From Pseudofrankia asymbiotica (GTDB lineage: Bacteria > Actinomycetota > Actinomycetes > Frankiales > Frankiaceae), in assembly GCF_001983105.1 (NCBI RefSeq), contig NZ_MOMC01000016.1:196796-203706 (forward strand): DNA of 6,911 bases, read 5' to 3'. Positions 1-6,911 of the stretch are shown here, in pieces. Position numbers and translations under genes: made by a program. Numbering within the stretch: position 1 is the stretch's first letter; every line of letters starts with the position of its first letter. Under the pieces are notes generated by a model. That model had not been told where the DNA came from. It did no database searches and was given only the letters and a program-made list of their open reading frames with translations.

Positions 1-3000
1 CGGCGTCGACGTGTTCGTCGAGGTCGGCCCCGGCCAGGTCCTGACCGGCCTGGTCCGCCGTGCCCTCGGCGACGACGTCGTCGCGGTAGCGGTCGACGCC
101 GGGCGTGGTGGCGACGGCGCGGCGAGCCTGCTGGCCGCCGCCGTCCGCCTGGTCGTGCTCGGGGTCGAGCTGACCGGCCTGAACCGGTACGCGGCCCCGC
201 TCGCCGCGCGGCCGGAGCCGACCGGCCTGACGGTCACCCTGACCGGTGCCAACCACGTCTCCGAGGCGCGCCGCCAGGCCTACCGCGACGCGGTCACCGC
301 GCTCGCGCCGATCGCGGCCAGCCGCCAGCTCGCCGCGATCCCGGCGCCGCCGCCCGCCGCGGAGACGCCGGCCGCCGCGGCCGCGGTGACCCCGGTGAAG
401 GCGGCGCCCGTGGCGACCCCGCCCGCGCGGCCGGAGCCGGAGTTCGTGCCCGGGTGGGCGCCCGTGCCGGGAACGATGGTGCCCGCGGCCGCCGCGGGCA
501 CGCCTGAGCCGGCCCCCGTCGCCGCGTTCGCCGCTGCCGGCGCCGGTGCCGCGGGGCCGGTGGGTGCCGCCGCCGCGGCGGCGGAACTGAGCACGCTCGC
601 ACGGGACCACCTCGCCCTGCACGGCCAGTTCATCGAGGGCCAGCTGCGGGTCGCGGAAGGACTCGTCGACGTGCTACGCCGGGCCCCTGGCGGCGGCGCG
701 GCCGGCCAGGGGATCGGGCTCGCCGCGCAGGCCGTGGCCCACCAGAGCCTCGCGACCGGCGACGCCCACGTTCGCGTCAACGAGATCCTCGCGTCGCTCG
801 CCACCCTCGCGCCGGGCGGCGCGGCCACGACCGGGCTGGCCGCCGGAGGCGCGGCGGTGGGCAGCCAGCCCGCCGGCCGATCCGGAAACGGCCTGCCCGG
901 CGGTGACGGCTCGCGCGGCGACCTGCCCGGCGGAGCCGGCTATCCGCTGGCGCCGTCCAGCCTCACTCACGCGATCCCGGCCCAGCCCGGCCCGTCGGCC
1001 GCCGGGCACCTGAATGGCTCGTCCAACGGGCACGCGCCGAGCACGCACCCGGCCACCGGTCCGGACCTCGACGTGACGGCGCCCCCGGCGCCGGCCCTGG
1101 AAAGTTGGCTGCCGGCGGGAGCGACCGACCTGCTCGACCGCCCCGCGCCGGCGATCGTGCCGGCCGCCTCGGCTCCGGCTGTCGATCCGGCGACGGTGTC
1201 GGCCGCGGTGGCCGAGGTGGTGGCGGGGAAGACGGGCTATCCGGTGGATGTGCTGGATCCGTCGATGGCGTTGGAGTCGGACCTGGGGGTCGACTCGATC
1301 AAGCGTGTGCAGATCCTGGGCGCGCTTCAGGATCGGTTCCCGGGTGTGCCCGCGGTGGGTCCGGAGCGTCTGGCCGAGCTGCGCACCCTCGCCGACGTGG
1401 CCGGCTTCCTGACCGACGGGCTGGCGTCGGCGGGCGGGCCCGCCGCGGCGGCGACCGCCGCGGCTGCCGCCGCCGCGGCCCCGGCCCAGGCCGTGGATCC
1501 GGCGACGGTGTCGGCCGCGGTGGCCGAGGTGGTGGCGGGGAAGACGGGCTATCCGGTGGATGTGCTGGATCCGTCGATGGCGTTGGAGTCGGACCTGGGG
1601 GTCGACTCGATCAAGCGTGTGCAGATCCTGGGCGCGCTTCAGGATCGGTTCCCGGGTGTGCCCGCGGTCGGTCCGGAACGCCTCGCCGAGCTGCGCACCC
1701 TCGCCGACGTCGCCGGCTTCCTGACCGATGGCCTCGGGCTCACGGCCGGGACACCGACGGCGCCACCCGCCGCCGCGCCACCCGCGGTCGTCCCCTCCTC
1801 GCGGCCACTCCCGGCCTCGCCGGAACCCGGCGACGCCGGCCAGCCCCGCGACGGCGGCGGCGACGCGGCGCCGGCCGTGGTCGAACGGATGCCGTTGGCA
1901 CTGCGGCGGATACCCGCCGCCGACCCTCTCGACATTCCGTTCGGCACCGGAGCGCGCGCGCTCATCATCAACCTCGGTGGCGGGGCCGCCGCCGCGGCCG
2001 AGACGGACGACGCCGGTGACAGTCCCGCCGCCAGGCTCGCCCGTCGCCTCGAGGCCGAGGGGCTGCGCGTCGACGTCGTCACCGTCGGCGCGGCCAACCT
2101 GCCGCTGGACGCGAACACCGGTCACGCCGGCACCGGGCTCGCCGGCTGGGACGGCGGGGACGCGGAGGCCGCGTTCGCCGCCGTCGACGACCTCACGCGC
2201 CTCGACCTCTGCCTGCTCCTCGTCGAGCCGACGGGCCTTGGCCACCCCGCCGAGGGCGCTCTCGTCGACCAGCCGGGCGCCGCGCGCGCCACCCGGAGGC
2301 TCGCCGACGCCGTGCTCATCGCGGGCAGGCTGGTCGGCGCGCTGCGCACGACCGCGGCGGCCGGCCGGCGCGCGGCGTTCGTGGCCGTGACCCGGCTCGA
2401 CGGCGCGCTCGGCCACCGGGGCGACGCCCCGGCGGCGGCCGCCATGACGGGCGGCGTCGCGGGCCTGGTGAAGACCCTCGTCCAGGAGGCACCCGAGATC
2501 TTCTGCCGGGCGGTGGACGTCCATCCCGCCCTCGACGCCGCGGCGTTCACCGGCGCGGTCCTGCGCGAGGTCACCGACGTCGCCAGGGACGTCGTCGAGG
2601 TCGGAGTCGACGAGGACGGGCTGCGCTGGGCCCCCGGTTACCTGTCCGCGGGTGACGGCTCGCGGGGCCAGACGCGGCCGGATGTCGTCGACGGCGACGA
2701 CCGGCCTCCGGTCGACGGGTCCGACGTGCTCGTCGTCACCGGCGGCGCGCGCGGCGTGACCGCCCGCTGCGTAGAGGCGCTGGCCGTGGCCTGCCCGGCG
2801 GAGCTCGTCCTGCTCGGCCGGACGGAGCAGGAGGACGACCCGGACTGGGCCCATGGCGTACCCGACGACCAGCTCAAGGCGGCACTCGTCGCCGCGACCC
2901 GCGCCGCCGGCGGCGCGCTCGACCTGCCGGCGGTGGACGCGGCCGCCCGTCGGGTCGCCGCGTCCCGCGAGGTGCGCGCCACGCTCGCGGCCCTGGCCTC

Positions 3001-4528
3001 GGCGGGCGCGAACGCCCACTACCTGGCCGTCGACATCGCCGACCCCGCCGCCACCGCTCAGGCGCTGGCGCCATGGCGGGAGCGGGCGACCGGGGTCGTC
3101 CACGGCGCGGGGGCGCTCGCCGACGCGCTGCTGGCCGACAAGTCGCCCGCGGCGGTCCGCGCCGTGCTCACCCCGAAGCTCGCCGGGCTGTCGTCGGTGC
3201 TCACCGCGCTGCGCGACGCCCCGCTGCGCCACCTGGTCCTCTTCGGCTCGGTGGCGGGCGCGTTCGGCAACCCGGGCCAGGCCGACTACGCGGCGGCGAA
3301 CGAGGCCCTCACCCGCCTCGCCGCCACCGCCCGCCGCCGGTTGGACGGCCGGGTGGTCGCCGTGAACTGGGGCGCGTGGGACGCGGGCATGGTCGGTGCC
3401 GACCTGCGGGAGCTGTTCCTGGCCAGGGGCGTCACCCTGCTCGAACCGGCCGACGCGGCCGCGCGCTTCGTCGCGGAGCTCCTCGAGGGCACCGGCCGGC
3501 AGGCCGCCGTGGTCGTCGGCGCGGCCTCGCCGCTGACCGGGCCGGCCGACGTCCCCGTGGGGCCGGCTGGTGACTCGACGGCCGCGACGGCCTGGGAACG
3601 CCGGCTCGCCGCTTCGGTGCCGTTCATCGCCCACAGGTCGCTGGCCGGGCTGGAGACGGACCCCGTGATCGACGACCACCAGATCGGCCCGTCGCCGGTG
3701 CTGCCGGCGACCGCCGGCCTCGGCTGGCTGATCAACGGCGTCGAGCGGGCGGTGCCGGACCTGCGGGTGGTCGGCGCGGAGGACTACGAGGTGCACAAGG
3801 GCGTCGTGTTCGACGGCTCGCACCGGCGCGACTACTGGCTGGACGTCCAGCCGGGCCGGCCCGGCACCGACGGCGACGACGCCCGCCCCGGCTCGCCCGC
3901 GCGGGTGCGCGCGGTGGTCCGTGGTGACGGCGGCACGGCGCTGCCCCCCTCGCACTACGCCGCGACGCTGCTCCTCGCACCCGCGCCGCCGCCCGCGCCG
4001 GCACCCGCGGCCGGTGCCTGGCCGCCGGTCCTGCCCTGGCCGCCCGCTGACGCGACGGACGCGTCCTGGGTCTACGCCGAGGGCGTCCTCTCCCACGGCC
4101 CACGGCTCGCCGGCATCCGCCGGATCCTCGTCCGCGAGCGGACCCGGCTGGTCGTCGAGTGCCAGCTCGCCGAGACGCCACTCGCGGCCGGCGCGTTCAC
4201 CGGCGCGCTGCACAGCCCAGGCCTCGCCGACGTCCTGGTAGCCGCCGCGTCGCTGCTCGGCCGCTGGTATCTCGACGACATGGGCTGCCTGCCCCTGGGC
4301 ATCGGCCGGGCCGAGCTGTTCGCGCCGCTGCCCGACGATGAGCCGTTCGTCACCGTCGTCGACGACCTGCGGCCCCGCTCGTCGGGCGTGACGGTGACGG
4401 TGACGGCATACCGCCCGGATGGGCTTGTGCTGCAGCGGCTCTCGGAGGTCTCGCTCGTGCCGACGCCGGACATGGCCGAGCACATCCGCGCGGCGGCTCG
4501 CCGACGCGACGCCCGGACGGAGGCCTGA
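1..4528 (+). CDS. pfaA: PfaA-type polyunsaturated/secondary-lipid synthase subunit, AT(end)-ACP-ACP-KR-DH (5' partial)
   Basis: Iterative type I synthase subunit that carries and processes a growing acyl chain in the cytoplasm. The frame is open from the left edge (first full codon at 2), so the GTG at 11 is internal and the KS and most of the AT lie upstream. Domains: AT end (2-205, motif VFVEVGPGQVL); Ala/Pro-rich linker with helical segments near 581-682 and 715-822; two ACPs (1181-1423 and 1493-1735), each with LGVDSIKR and the phosphopantetheine Ser at 1295 and 1607; structural KR half (about 1900-2640); catalytic KR (2723-3500) with NADPH motif TGGARGVT at 2738, Lys 3140, Ser 3248, Tyr 3287 and Asn 3299; and a double-hotdog DH (about 3600-4470) with DDHQIG (His 3677), SHGP (4091) and a candidate catalytic Asp at 4229. 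LGxDSIKR and the order AT-ACPn-KR-DH are PfaA hallmarks. An enediyne PKS is less likely, because there are two ACPs and no PPTase after the DH. The C-terminus is basic (4478-4525). The TGA at 4526 lies 2 bases before the next gene. Confidence 0.9.
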   Translation, partial: GVDVFVEVGPGQVLTGLVRRALGDDVVAVAVDAGRGGDGAASLLAAAVRLVVLGVELTGLNRYAAPLAARPEPTGLTVTLTGANHVSEARRQAYRDAVTALAPIAASRQLAAIPAPPPAAETPAAAAAVTPVKAAPVATPPARPEPEFVPGWAPVPGTMVPAAAAGTPEPAPVAAFAAAGAGAAGPVGAAAAAAELSTLARDHLALHGQFIEGQLRVAEGLVDVLRRAPGGGAAGQGIGLAAQAVAHQSLATGDAHVRVNEILASLATLAPGGAATTGLAAGGAAVGSQPAGRSGNGLPGGDGSRGDLPGGAGYPLAPSSLTHAIPAQPGPSAAGHLNGSSNGHAPSTHPATGPDLDVTAPPAPALESWLPAGATDLLDRPAPAIVPAASAPAVDPATVSAAVAEVVAGKTGYPVDVLDPSMALESDLGVDSIKRVQILGALQDRFPGVPAVGPERLAELRTLADVAGFLTDGLASAGGPAAAATAAAAAAAAPAQAVDPATVSAAVAEVVAGKTGYPVDVLDPSMALESDLGVDSIKRVQILGALQDRFPGVPAVGPERLAELRTLADVAGFLTDGLGLTAGTPTAPPAAAPPAVVPSSRPLPASPEPGDAGQPRDGGGDAAPAVVERMPLALRRIPAADPLDIPFGTGARALIINLGGGAAAAAETDDAGDSPAARLARRLEAEGLRVDVVTVGAANLPLDANTGHAGTGLAGWDGGDAEAAFAAVDDLTRLDLCLLLVEPTGLGHPAEGALVDQPGAARATRRLADAVLIAGRLVGALRTTAAAGRRAAFVAVTRLDGALGHRGDAPAAAAMTGGVAGLVKTLVQEAPEIFCRAVDVHPALDAAAFTGAVLREVTDVARDVVEVGVDEDGLRWAPGYLSAGDGSRGQTRPDVVDGDDRPPVDGSDVLVVTGGARGVTARCVEALAVACPAELVLLGRTEQEDDPDWAHGVPDDQLKAALVAATRAAGGALDLPAVDAAARRVAASREVRATLAALASAGANAHYLAVDIADPAATAQALAPWRERATGVVHGAGALADALLADKSPAAVRAVLTPKLAGLSSVLTALRDAPLRHLVLFGSVAGAFGNPGQADYAAANEALTRLAATARRRLDGRVVAVNWGAWDAGMVGADLRELFLARGVTLLEPADAAARFVAELLEGTGRQAAVVVGAASPLTGPADVPVGPAGDSTAATAWERRLAASVPFIAHRSLAGLETDPVIDDHQIGPSPVLPATAGLGWLINGVERAVPDLRVVGAEDYEVHKGVVFDGSHRRDYWLDVQPGRPGTDGDDARPGSPARVRAVVRGDGGTALPPSHYAATLLLAPAPPPAPAPAAGAWPPVLPWPPADATDASWVYAEGVLSHGPRLAGIRRILVRERTRLVVECQLAETPLAAGAFTGALHSPGLADVLVAAASLLGRWYLDDMGCLPLGIGRAELFAPLPDDEPFVTVVDDLRPRSSGVTVTVTAYRPDGLVLQRLSEVSLVPTPDMAEHIRAAARRRDARTEA
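206..1180 (+). other. Long Ala/Pro/Gly-rich linker between AT and ACPs with two helical islands
   Basis: About 325 residues separate the AT end from ACP1. Most are low-complexity Ala, Pro and Gly, expected to be flexible. Two islands look ordered: 581-682 (LSTLARDHLALHGQFIEGQL and onward) and 715-822 (AVAHQSLATGDAHVRVNEIL), both Leu/Ala-rich amphipathic helices. No catalytic motif is visible. The helical islands may be dimerisation or docking elements; the low-complexity parts would let the ACPs swing between active sites. Confidence 0.6.
1181..1735 (+). repeat. Tandem ACP-coding repeat, two units with a 312-bp period
   Basis: Two direct copies (1181-1423 and 1493-1735) each encode the same 81-residue ACP starting VDPATVSAAV and ending AGFLTDGL; the Ala just before is shared too. 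DNA is perfectly identical over 173 bp (1184-1356 = 1496-1668). Outside that core the copies differ at 10 codons, all synonymous: 2 upstream and 8 downstream. A 23-residue Ala-rich spacer (1424-1492) separates them. In the identical core, counted by hand, 38 of 57 third positions are G, 11 are C, 8 are T and none is A, whereas neighbouring coding DNA favours C. Tandem identical ACPs are typical of PUFA synthases, where 2 to 9 or more copies act in parallel. A short-read assembly could have collapsed further copies. Confidence 0.95.
4519..4523 (+). promoter_or_regulatory. Shine-Dalgarno GGAGG for the dehydratase gene
   Basis: GGAGG lies inside the last codons of the upstream gene, 7 bases before the GTG at 4531, which is an ideal spacing. 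It decides the start: the next in-frame ATG (4717, residue 63) has no comparable site. Because the upstream stop codon falls between this site and the start, ribosomes ending the first gene can reinitiate, keeping the two subunits in step. There is no room for a separate promoter or terminator between the genes. Confidence 0.85.
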
Positions 4529-4530
4529 CG

Positions 4531-6911
4531 GTGACCAGCCCGACCATCACGAGCGCCGCGCGCGCAGCCGGCGGCGGAGACGTCCTCGGCGCCACCGGCG
4601 CACTGGACGCCCTGGACGAGCTCGCCTTCGACGGCGACCCGGCCGACCCGGACGTCTGGACCAGCGTCACCGGCCCCGCTCCCAGCCGGGACGGCACCGT
4701 GGGCGCGCCCGCCGACATGGCGAGCGGGGACATCGCCGGTGGGGACCCCGTACCGGGTGAGCGAGGTGACCTGGCGACCGAGCTGGTGGGTCAGCTGCGC
4801 GGCGGGCTCGTCGCCGCGCACGCCTCGGCGCTGCGTGTCCAGGCGGCGTTCGCCGACCAGGCGCTGGCGCTGCTGCGTGAGGCGGCCTCCGTGCCCGCCA
4901 CCGGCACCGCGCCGGCGGGAGTGCCCGCGGCCCGGCAGGTCGCCGCGGCCCTCCCGTCGACGGCTGCCAGGGCGATCAGCCCGCCAGCTGAGATCACCGT
5001 GGCGACGGAGCTCGCCCCGGCCGTGCCGGGGGAGACCGGCGGCTGGCTCACGCTGCCCGCGCTGCTGCGCGCCGGCTGGGCGCGGCTCGCCGCCCGGTCG
5101 GCACACCTCGCCAGCCTCCCGCCGGGCGGCGTCGAACTGACCCGTGCGACCGTGCGGGCCCTGGGCCCGCTGCCCGCTGCCGGTGAGCGGCTGTGGCTGC
5201 GCGCGACGACCCGGGCCGCCGGCGGCCTCGCCGCCGCGACCGGCATGGGCGGAGCCGGCGCCGGCCTCGCCGTCGAGATGCGGATCGACGGGCCGTCCGG
5301 GCCGATCGTCCAGGTGACCGACTGCCTGCTGTCGCCGGCCACCGCGGGCGTCGACCGCCCAGCGGCGCGCGGCGGCGCGGACGGCGCGGACGGTGCGGCT
5401 GCCCGGCACGCCAGCCGGGAGCCGGGGCCGTACGCGTGGACGCCGCGCTGGACGGAGCCGGCGTTCAAGCCGCTCGCCCGCGCGGCCGTGACCACGCTCG
5501 ACGCGGCGGCGCTGGGACGGCTCGCGCGGGGCGACGTCGCGGGTGTCCTGGGCGCCGCCTACGACCAGGAGGGCGCCAACCCCGCGATCCGCCTTGGTGG
5601 ACCGTGGCCGCTCGCCGCCGTCACCGAGCTCGAACCGCGCGGCGGTCAGCTCGGCCGTGGCCTGCTGCGCGCGGCGGCGTCGCCGGCGCCGCCGGCCGGC
5701 GTACCGGGCGCGGACACGGCGCTGTGGGCGCTGGACGCCGCCTGGCAGGCCGTCTCGGTCTTCGCGCTCTACCTGGGCCTGCACCTGGTGATGGCCGACA
5801 GCCACCTGGACGTCGCGCTGCCCGACCCGCGCCTCGTGCTGCCCGAAGGGATCGGCGTCACGGACGTCGAGATCCACGACGCCGCGGGCCTCGGGGCCGC
5901 CGGGCCGGCGGTGGAGCTGGAACTGACCGTCACCGACGTCGACCTGGTGCCGCGGCCCTGGCTGCGCGGCGACGTCGCGCTGCTCGTCGGCGGGCGGCCG
6001 GTCGCGACCGTGCGGGGGATGGCCGTCGCCGTTCGCGAGGCCCCCGGCGTGCCCATCGCCCCGCTTGCCGGCGGTGAGGTGCCCGGCTTCCTCGGGCGGC
6101 GCGGCCCCGACGGGACGAGGGCGCTGCTCGGCGAGCTGCACATGGCGCACGGCGCCCGCGGCGACCTCGCCATCGCGCTGGGGCCCGAGTTCGCCTCCTC
6201 GATGGGCCGGCGCGCCTGCCGGCTGCCGGGCGGTGGCCTGCGCCTCGTCGACCGGTTCATGTCCGTCCAGGGGCGCCGGGGTGAGCTCGGCGGCGGCGCG
6301 ACCGCCGTCACCGAGTACGACTCGCCGGCCGACGCCTGGTACTACACCGACAGCGCGACGCCGACGATGCCCAACGTCATCCACATGGAGACGTCGCTGC
6401 AGTCGGCCCTCATGCTCGGCTACTACCTCGGCGCCACCCTGACCGACCCGGACGAGCAGTACTGCCTGCGCAACCTCGACGGCACCGCGACCCTGCTGCG
6501 TGACGTCGACCTCGCCGGCCGCACGATCCGACAGACCTCGACCCTGCTGTCCACCACCGTGCTCACCGGCGCGGTCCTGCAGAACTTCTCCTACGAGCTG
6601 GCCGTCGACGGCGAGCCGTTCTACGCCGGCGAGTCGCTGTTCGGCTTCTTCAACGACACCACCCTGGCCAACCAGAACGGCCTCGACGGCGGCGACTTCG
6701 TGCCGACCTGGCTGGAGCGGACCCGGCCGCCCGCCGCGGCGGCGCGCACCATCGACGTGGCCGCCCGCCGCGCGACCGGCGCGCCGCTGTGCGCGACCGG
6801 TGCGATGGCGCTGCTCGACGAGGTCACCGTCGTCGACGGCGGCGGCGACCACGGGCGCGGCTACCTGCACGCGACCCGGCAGGTGCGCGCCGACGACTGG
6901 TTCTTCTCCCG
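4531..6911 (+). CDS. PfaC-like FabA-type dehydratase subunit (DH-DH, lacking KS-CLF; 3' partial)
   Basis: Probable dehydratase/isomerase subunit of the same lipid synthase, acting on beta-hydroxyacyl-ACP. GTG at 4531 is chosen because GGAGG lies 7 bases upstream; the frame stays open to the window end (793 full codons). Residues 1-80 are an acidic, probably disordered extension. Residues 81-117 form an Ala/Leu-rich helix with HASALRVQ. Residues 151-273 look like a shortened hotdog. WTPRW and FKPLAR (residues 303-317) then lead into a FabA-like hotdog (320-505) whose HFxxDxVMxGS active site is missing. Residues 531-725 are a well-kept pseudo-hotdog of the second DH: VTEYDSPADAWYY, MPNVIHMETSLQ, RNLDG, LQNFSYEL, FGFFNDT and NQNGLDGG. 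Residues 750-793 start the final hotdog (LLDEVTVVDGG, ADDWFFS), and the window ends just where the catalytic CHF-type motif is expected. The order matches the DH-DH part of PfaC, or thraustochytrid subunit C, recalled from family knowledge rather than aligned. No KS or CLF can precede it, since the upstream gene abuts it. Confidence 0.85.
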   Translation, partial: MTSPTITSAARAAGGGDVLGATGALDALDELAFDGDPADPDVWTSVTGPAPSRDGTVGAPADMASGDIAGGDPVPGERGDLATELVGQLRGGLVAAHASALRVQAAFADQALALLREAASVPATGTAPAGVPAARQVAAALPSTAARAISPPAEITVATELAPAVPGETGGWLTLPALLRAGWARLAARSAHLASLPPGGVELTRATVRALGPLPAAGERLWLRATTRAAGGLAAATGMGGAGAGLAVEMRIDGPSGPIVQVTDCLLSPATAGVDRPAARGGADGADGAAARHASREPGPYAWTPRWTEPAFKPLARAAVTTLDAAALGRLARGDVAGVLGAAYDQEGANPAIRLGGPWPLAAVTELEPRGGQLGRGLLRAAASPAPPAGVPGADTALWALDAAWQAVSVFALYLGLHLVMADSHLDVALPDPRLVLPEGIGVTDVEIHDAAGLGAAGPAVELELTVTDVDLVPRPWLRGDVALLVGGRPVATVRGMAVAVREAPGVPIAPLAGGEVPGFLGRRGPDGTRALLGELHMAHGARGDLAIALGPEFASSMGRRACRLPGGGLRLVDRFMSVQGRRGELGGGATAVTEYDSPADAWYYTDSATPTMPNVIHMETSLQSALMLGYYLGATLTDPDEQYCLRNLDGTATLLRDVDLAGRTIRQTSTLLSTTVLTGAVLQNFSYELAVDGEPFYAGESLFGFFNDTTLANQNGLDGGDFVPTWLERTRPPAAAARTIDVAARRATGAPLCATGAMALLDEVTVVDGGGDHGRGYLHATRQVRADDWFFS
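5488..6045 (+). other. Degenerate first FabA-like dehydratase hotdog (active-site motif missing)
   Basis: Residues 320-505 of the downstream protein keep the frame of a PfaC-type DH hotdog: entry FKPLAR just before it, a GAAYDQEGANPAIRL segment, then PRGGQLGRG, then LYLGLHL, and finally a strand pair ending VPRPWLRGDVALLVGGRPVA. Family members carry a WYFxCHFxxDxVMxGS motif between the GG.LG.G strand and the LYLGLH helix. Here that interval (residues 377-410) is an Ala/Pro-rich stretch without any His and appears a few residues shorter. The fold is likely retained while the chemistry is lost. The alternative is a divergent active site supplied by other residues, which the sequence does not suggest. 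Confidence 0.7.

Noticed and set aside
11..13. GTG as the true start of the synthase gene
   Set aside because: The frame is open to the window edge and the following residues are the interior of an acyltransferase C-terminus, so the gene starts far upstream.
4388..4405. Three perfect GTGACG hexamers
   Set aside because: They encode a Val-Thr beta-strand inside the dehydratase; three copies are explained by coding constraint and base composition.
674..4483. 1269-codon open frame on the - strand
   Set aside because: It mirrors the real + strand synthase frame. Its product is Arg/Gly/His-rich low-complexity sequence without any domain motif, as expected for antisense frames in high-GC DNA.
4526..4534. 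Terminator or promoter between the two genes
   Set aside because: Only 2 bases separate stop and start, leaving no room; no hairpin plus T-run is present.
5193..6077. 294-codon + strand open frame in another phase
   Set aside because: Overlaps the dehydratase frame and encodes Arg/Gly-rich sequence typical of out-of-phase reading; no ribosome site or family motif.
4072..6870. 932-codon open frame on the - strand
   Set aside because: Antisense shadow of the dehydratase gene; it spans the end of one gene and most of the next and shows no recognisable motifs, whereas the + strand carries clear hotdog signatures.

Overview
The window is very GC-rich (roughly three quarters G+C by eye), with codons ending almost entirely in G or C and a GTG start preceded by a strong Shine-Dalgarno. 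This points to a high-GC actinobacterium. A Frankia- or Streptomyces-like host would fit, but the sequence alone does not fix the genus. The whole window is coding on the + strand. There is no non-coding stretch longer than 2 bases, no RNA gene, no mobile element and no CRISPR.

Two genes are present, both cut by the window edges. Positions 1-4528 hold the C-terminal part of a very large iterative fatty-acid/polyketide synthase of the PfaA type (polyunsaturated fatty acid or 'secondary lipid' synthase). Its visible order is: end of an acyltransferase, a long Ala/Pro-rich linker with two helical segments, two tandem ACPs, a ketoreductase with its structural half, and a PKS-type double-hotdog dehydratase. 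The ketosynthase and most of the acyltransferase lie upstream of the window. Positions 4531-6911 hold the start of a second gene. It begins 2 bases after the first stop codon, with GGAGG 7 bases ahead of GTG, so the two are co-transcribed and probably translationally coupled. The second protein is made of FabA/PfaC-type hotdog dehydratase units. It resembles the DH-DH half of PfaC, or the separate dehydratase subunit C of thraustochytrid PUFA synthases, and it has no ketosynthase or chain-length factor in front of it.

Together these subunits would carry a growing acyl chain on the two ACPs, reduce the beta-ketone (KR) and dehydrate it (PKS-type DH and/or FabA-like DH). The missing partners (KS-CLF, PfaD-type enoyl reductase, phosphopantetheinyl transferase) are expected outside the window. 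The product cannot be read from this sequence.

Three points deserve most attention. First, the two ACPs are identical over 82 residues, contain a perfect 173-bp duplicated tract with codon use unlike the flanks, and look like a gene-conversion mosaic. Second, the first FabA-like dehydratase of the downstream gene has lost its catalytic His-containing motif. Third, this dehydratase subunit is free-standing, with complementary charged termini between the two proteins that may act as docking ends.
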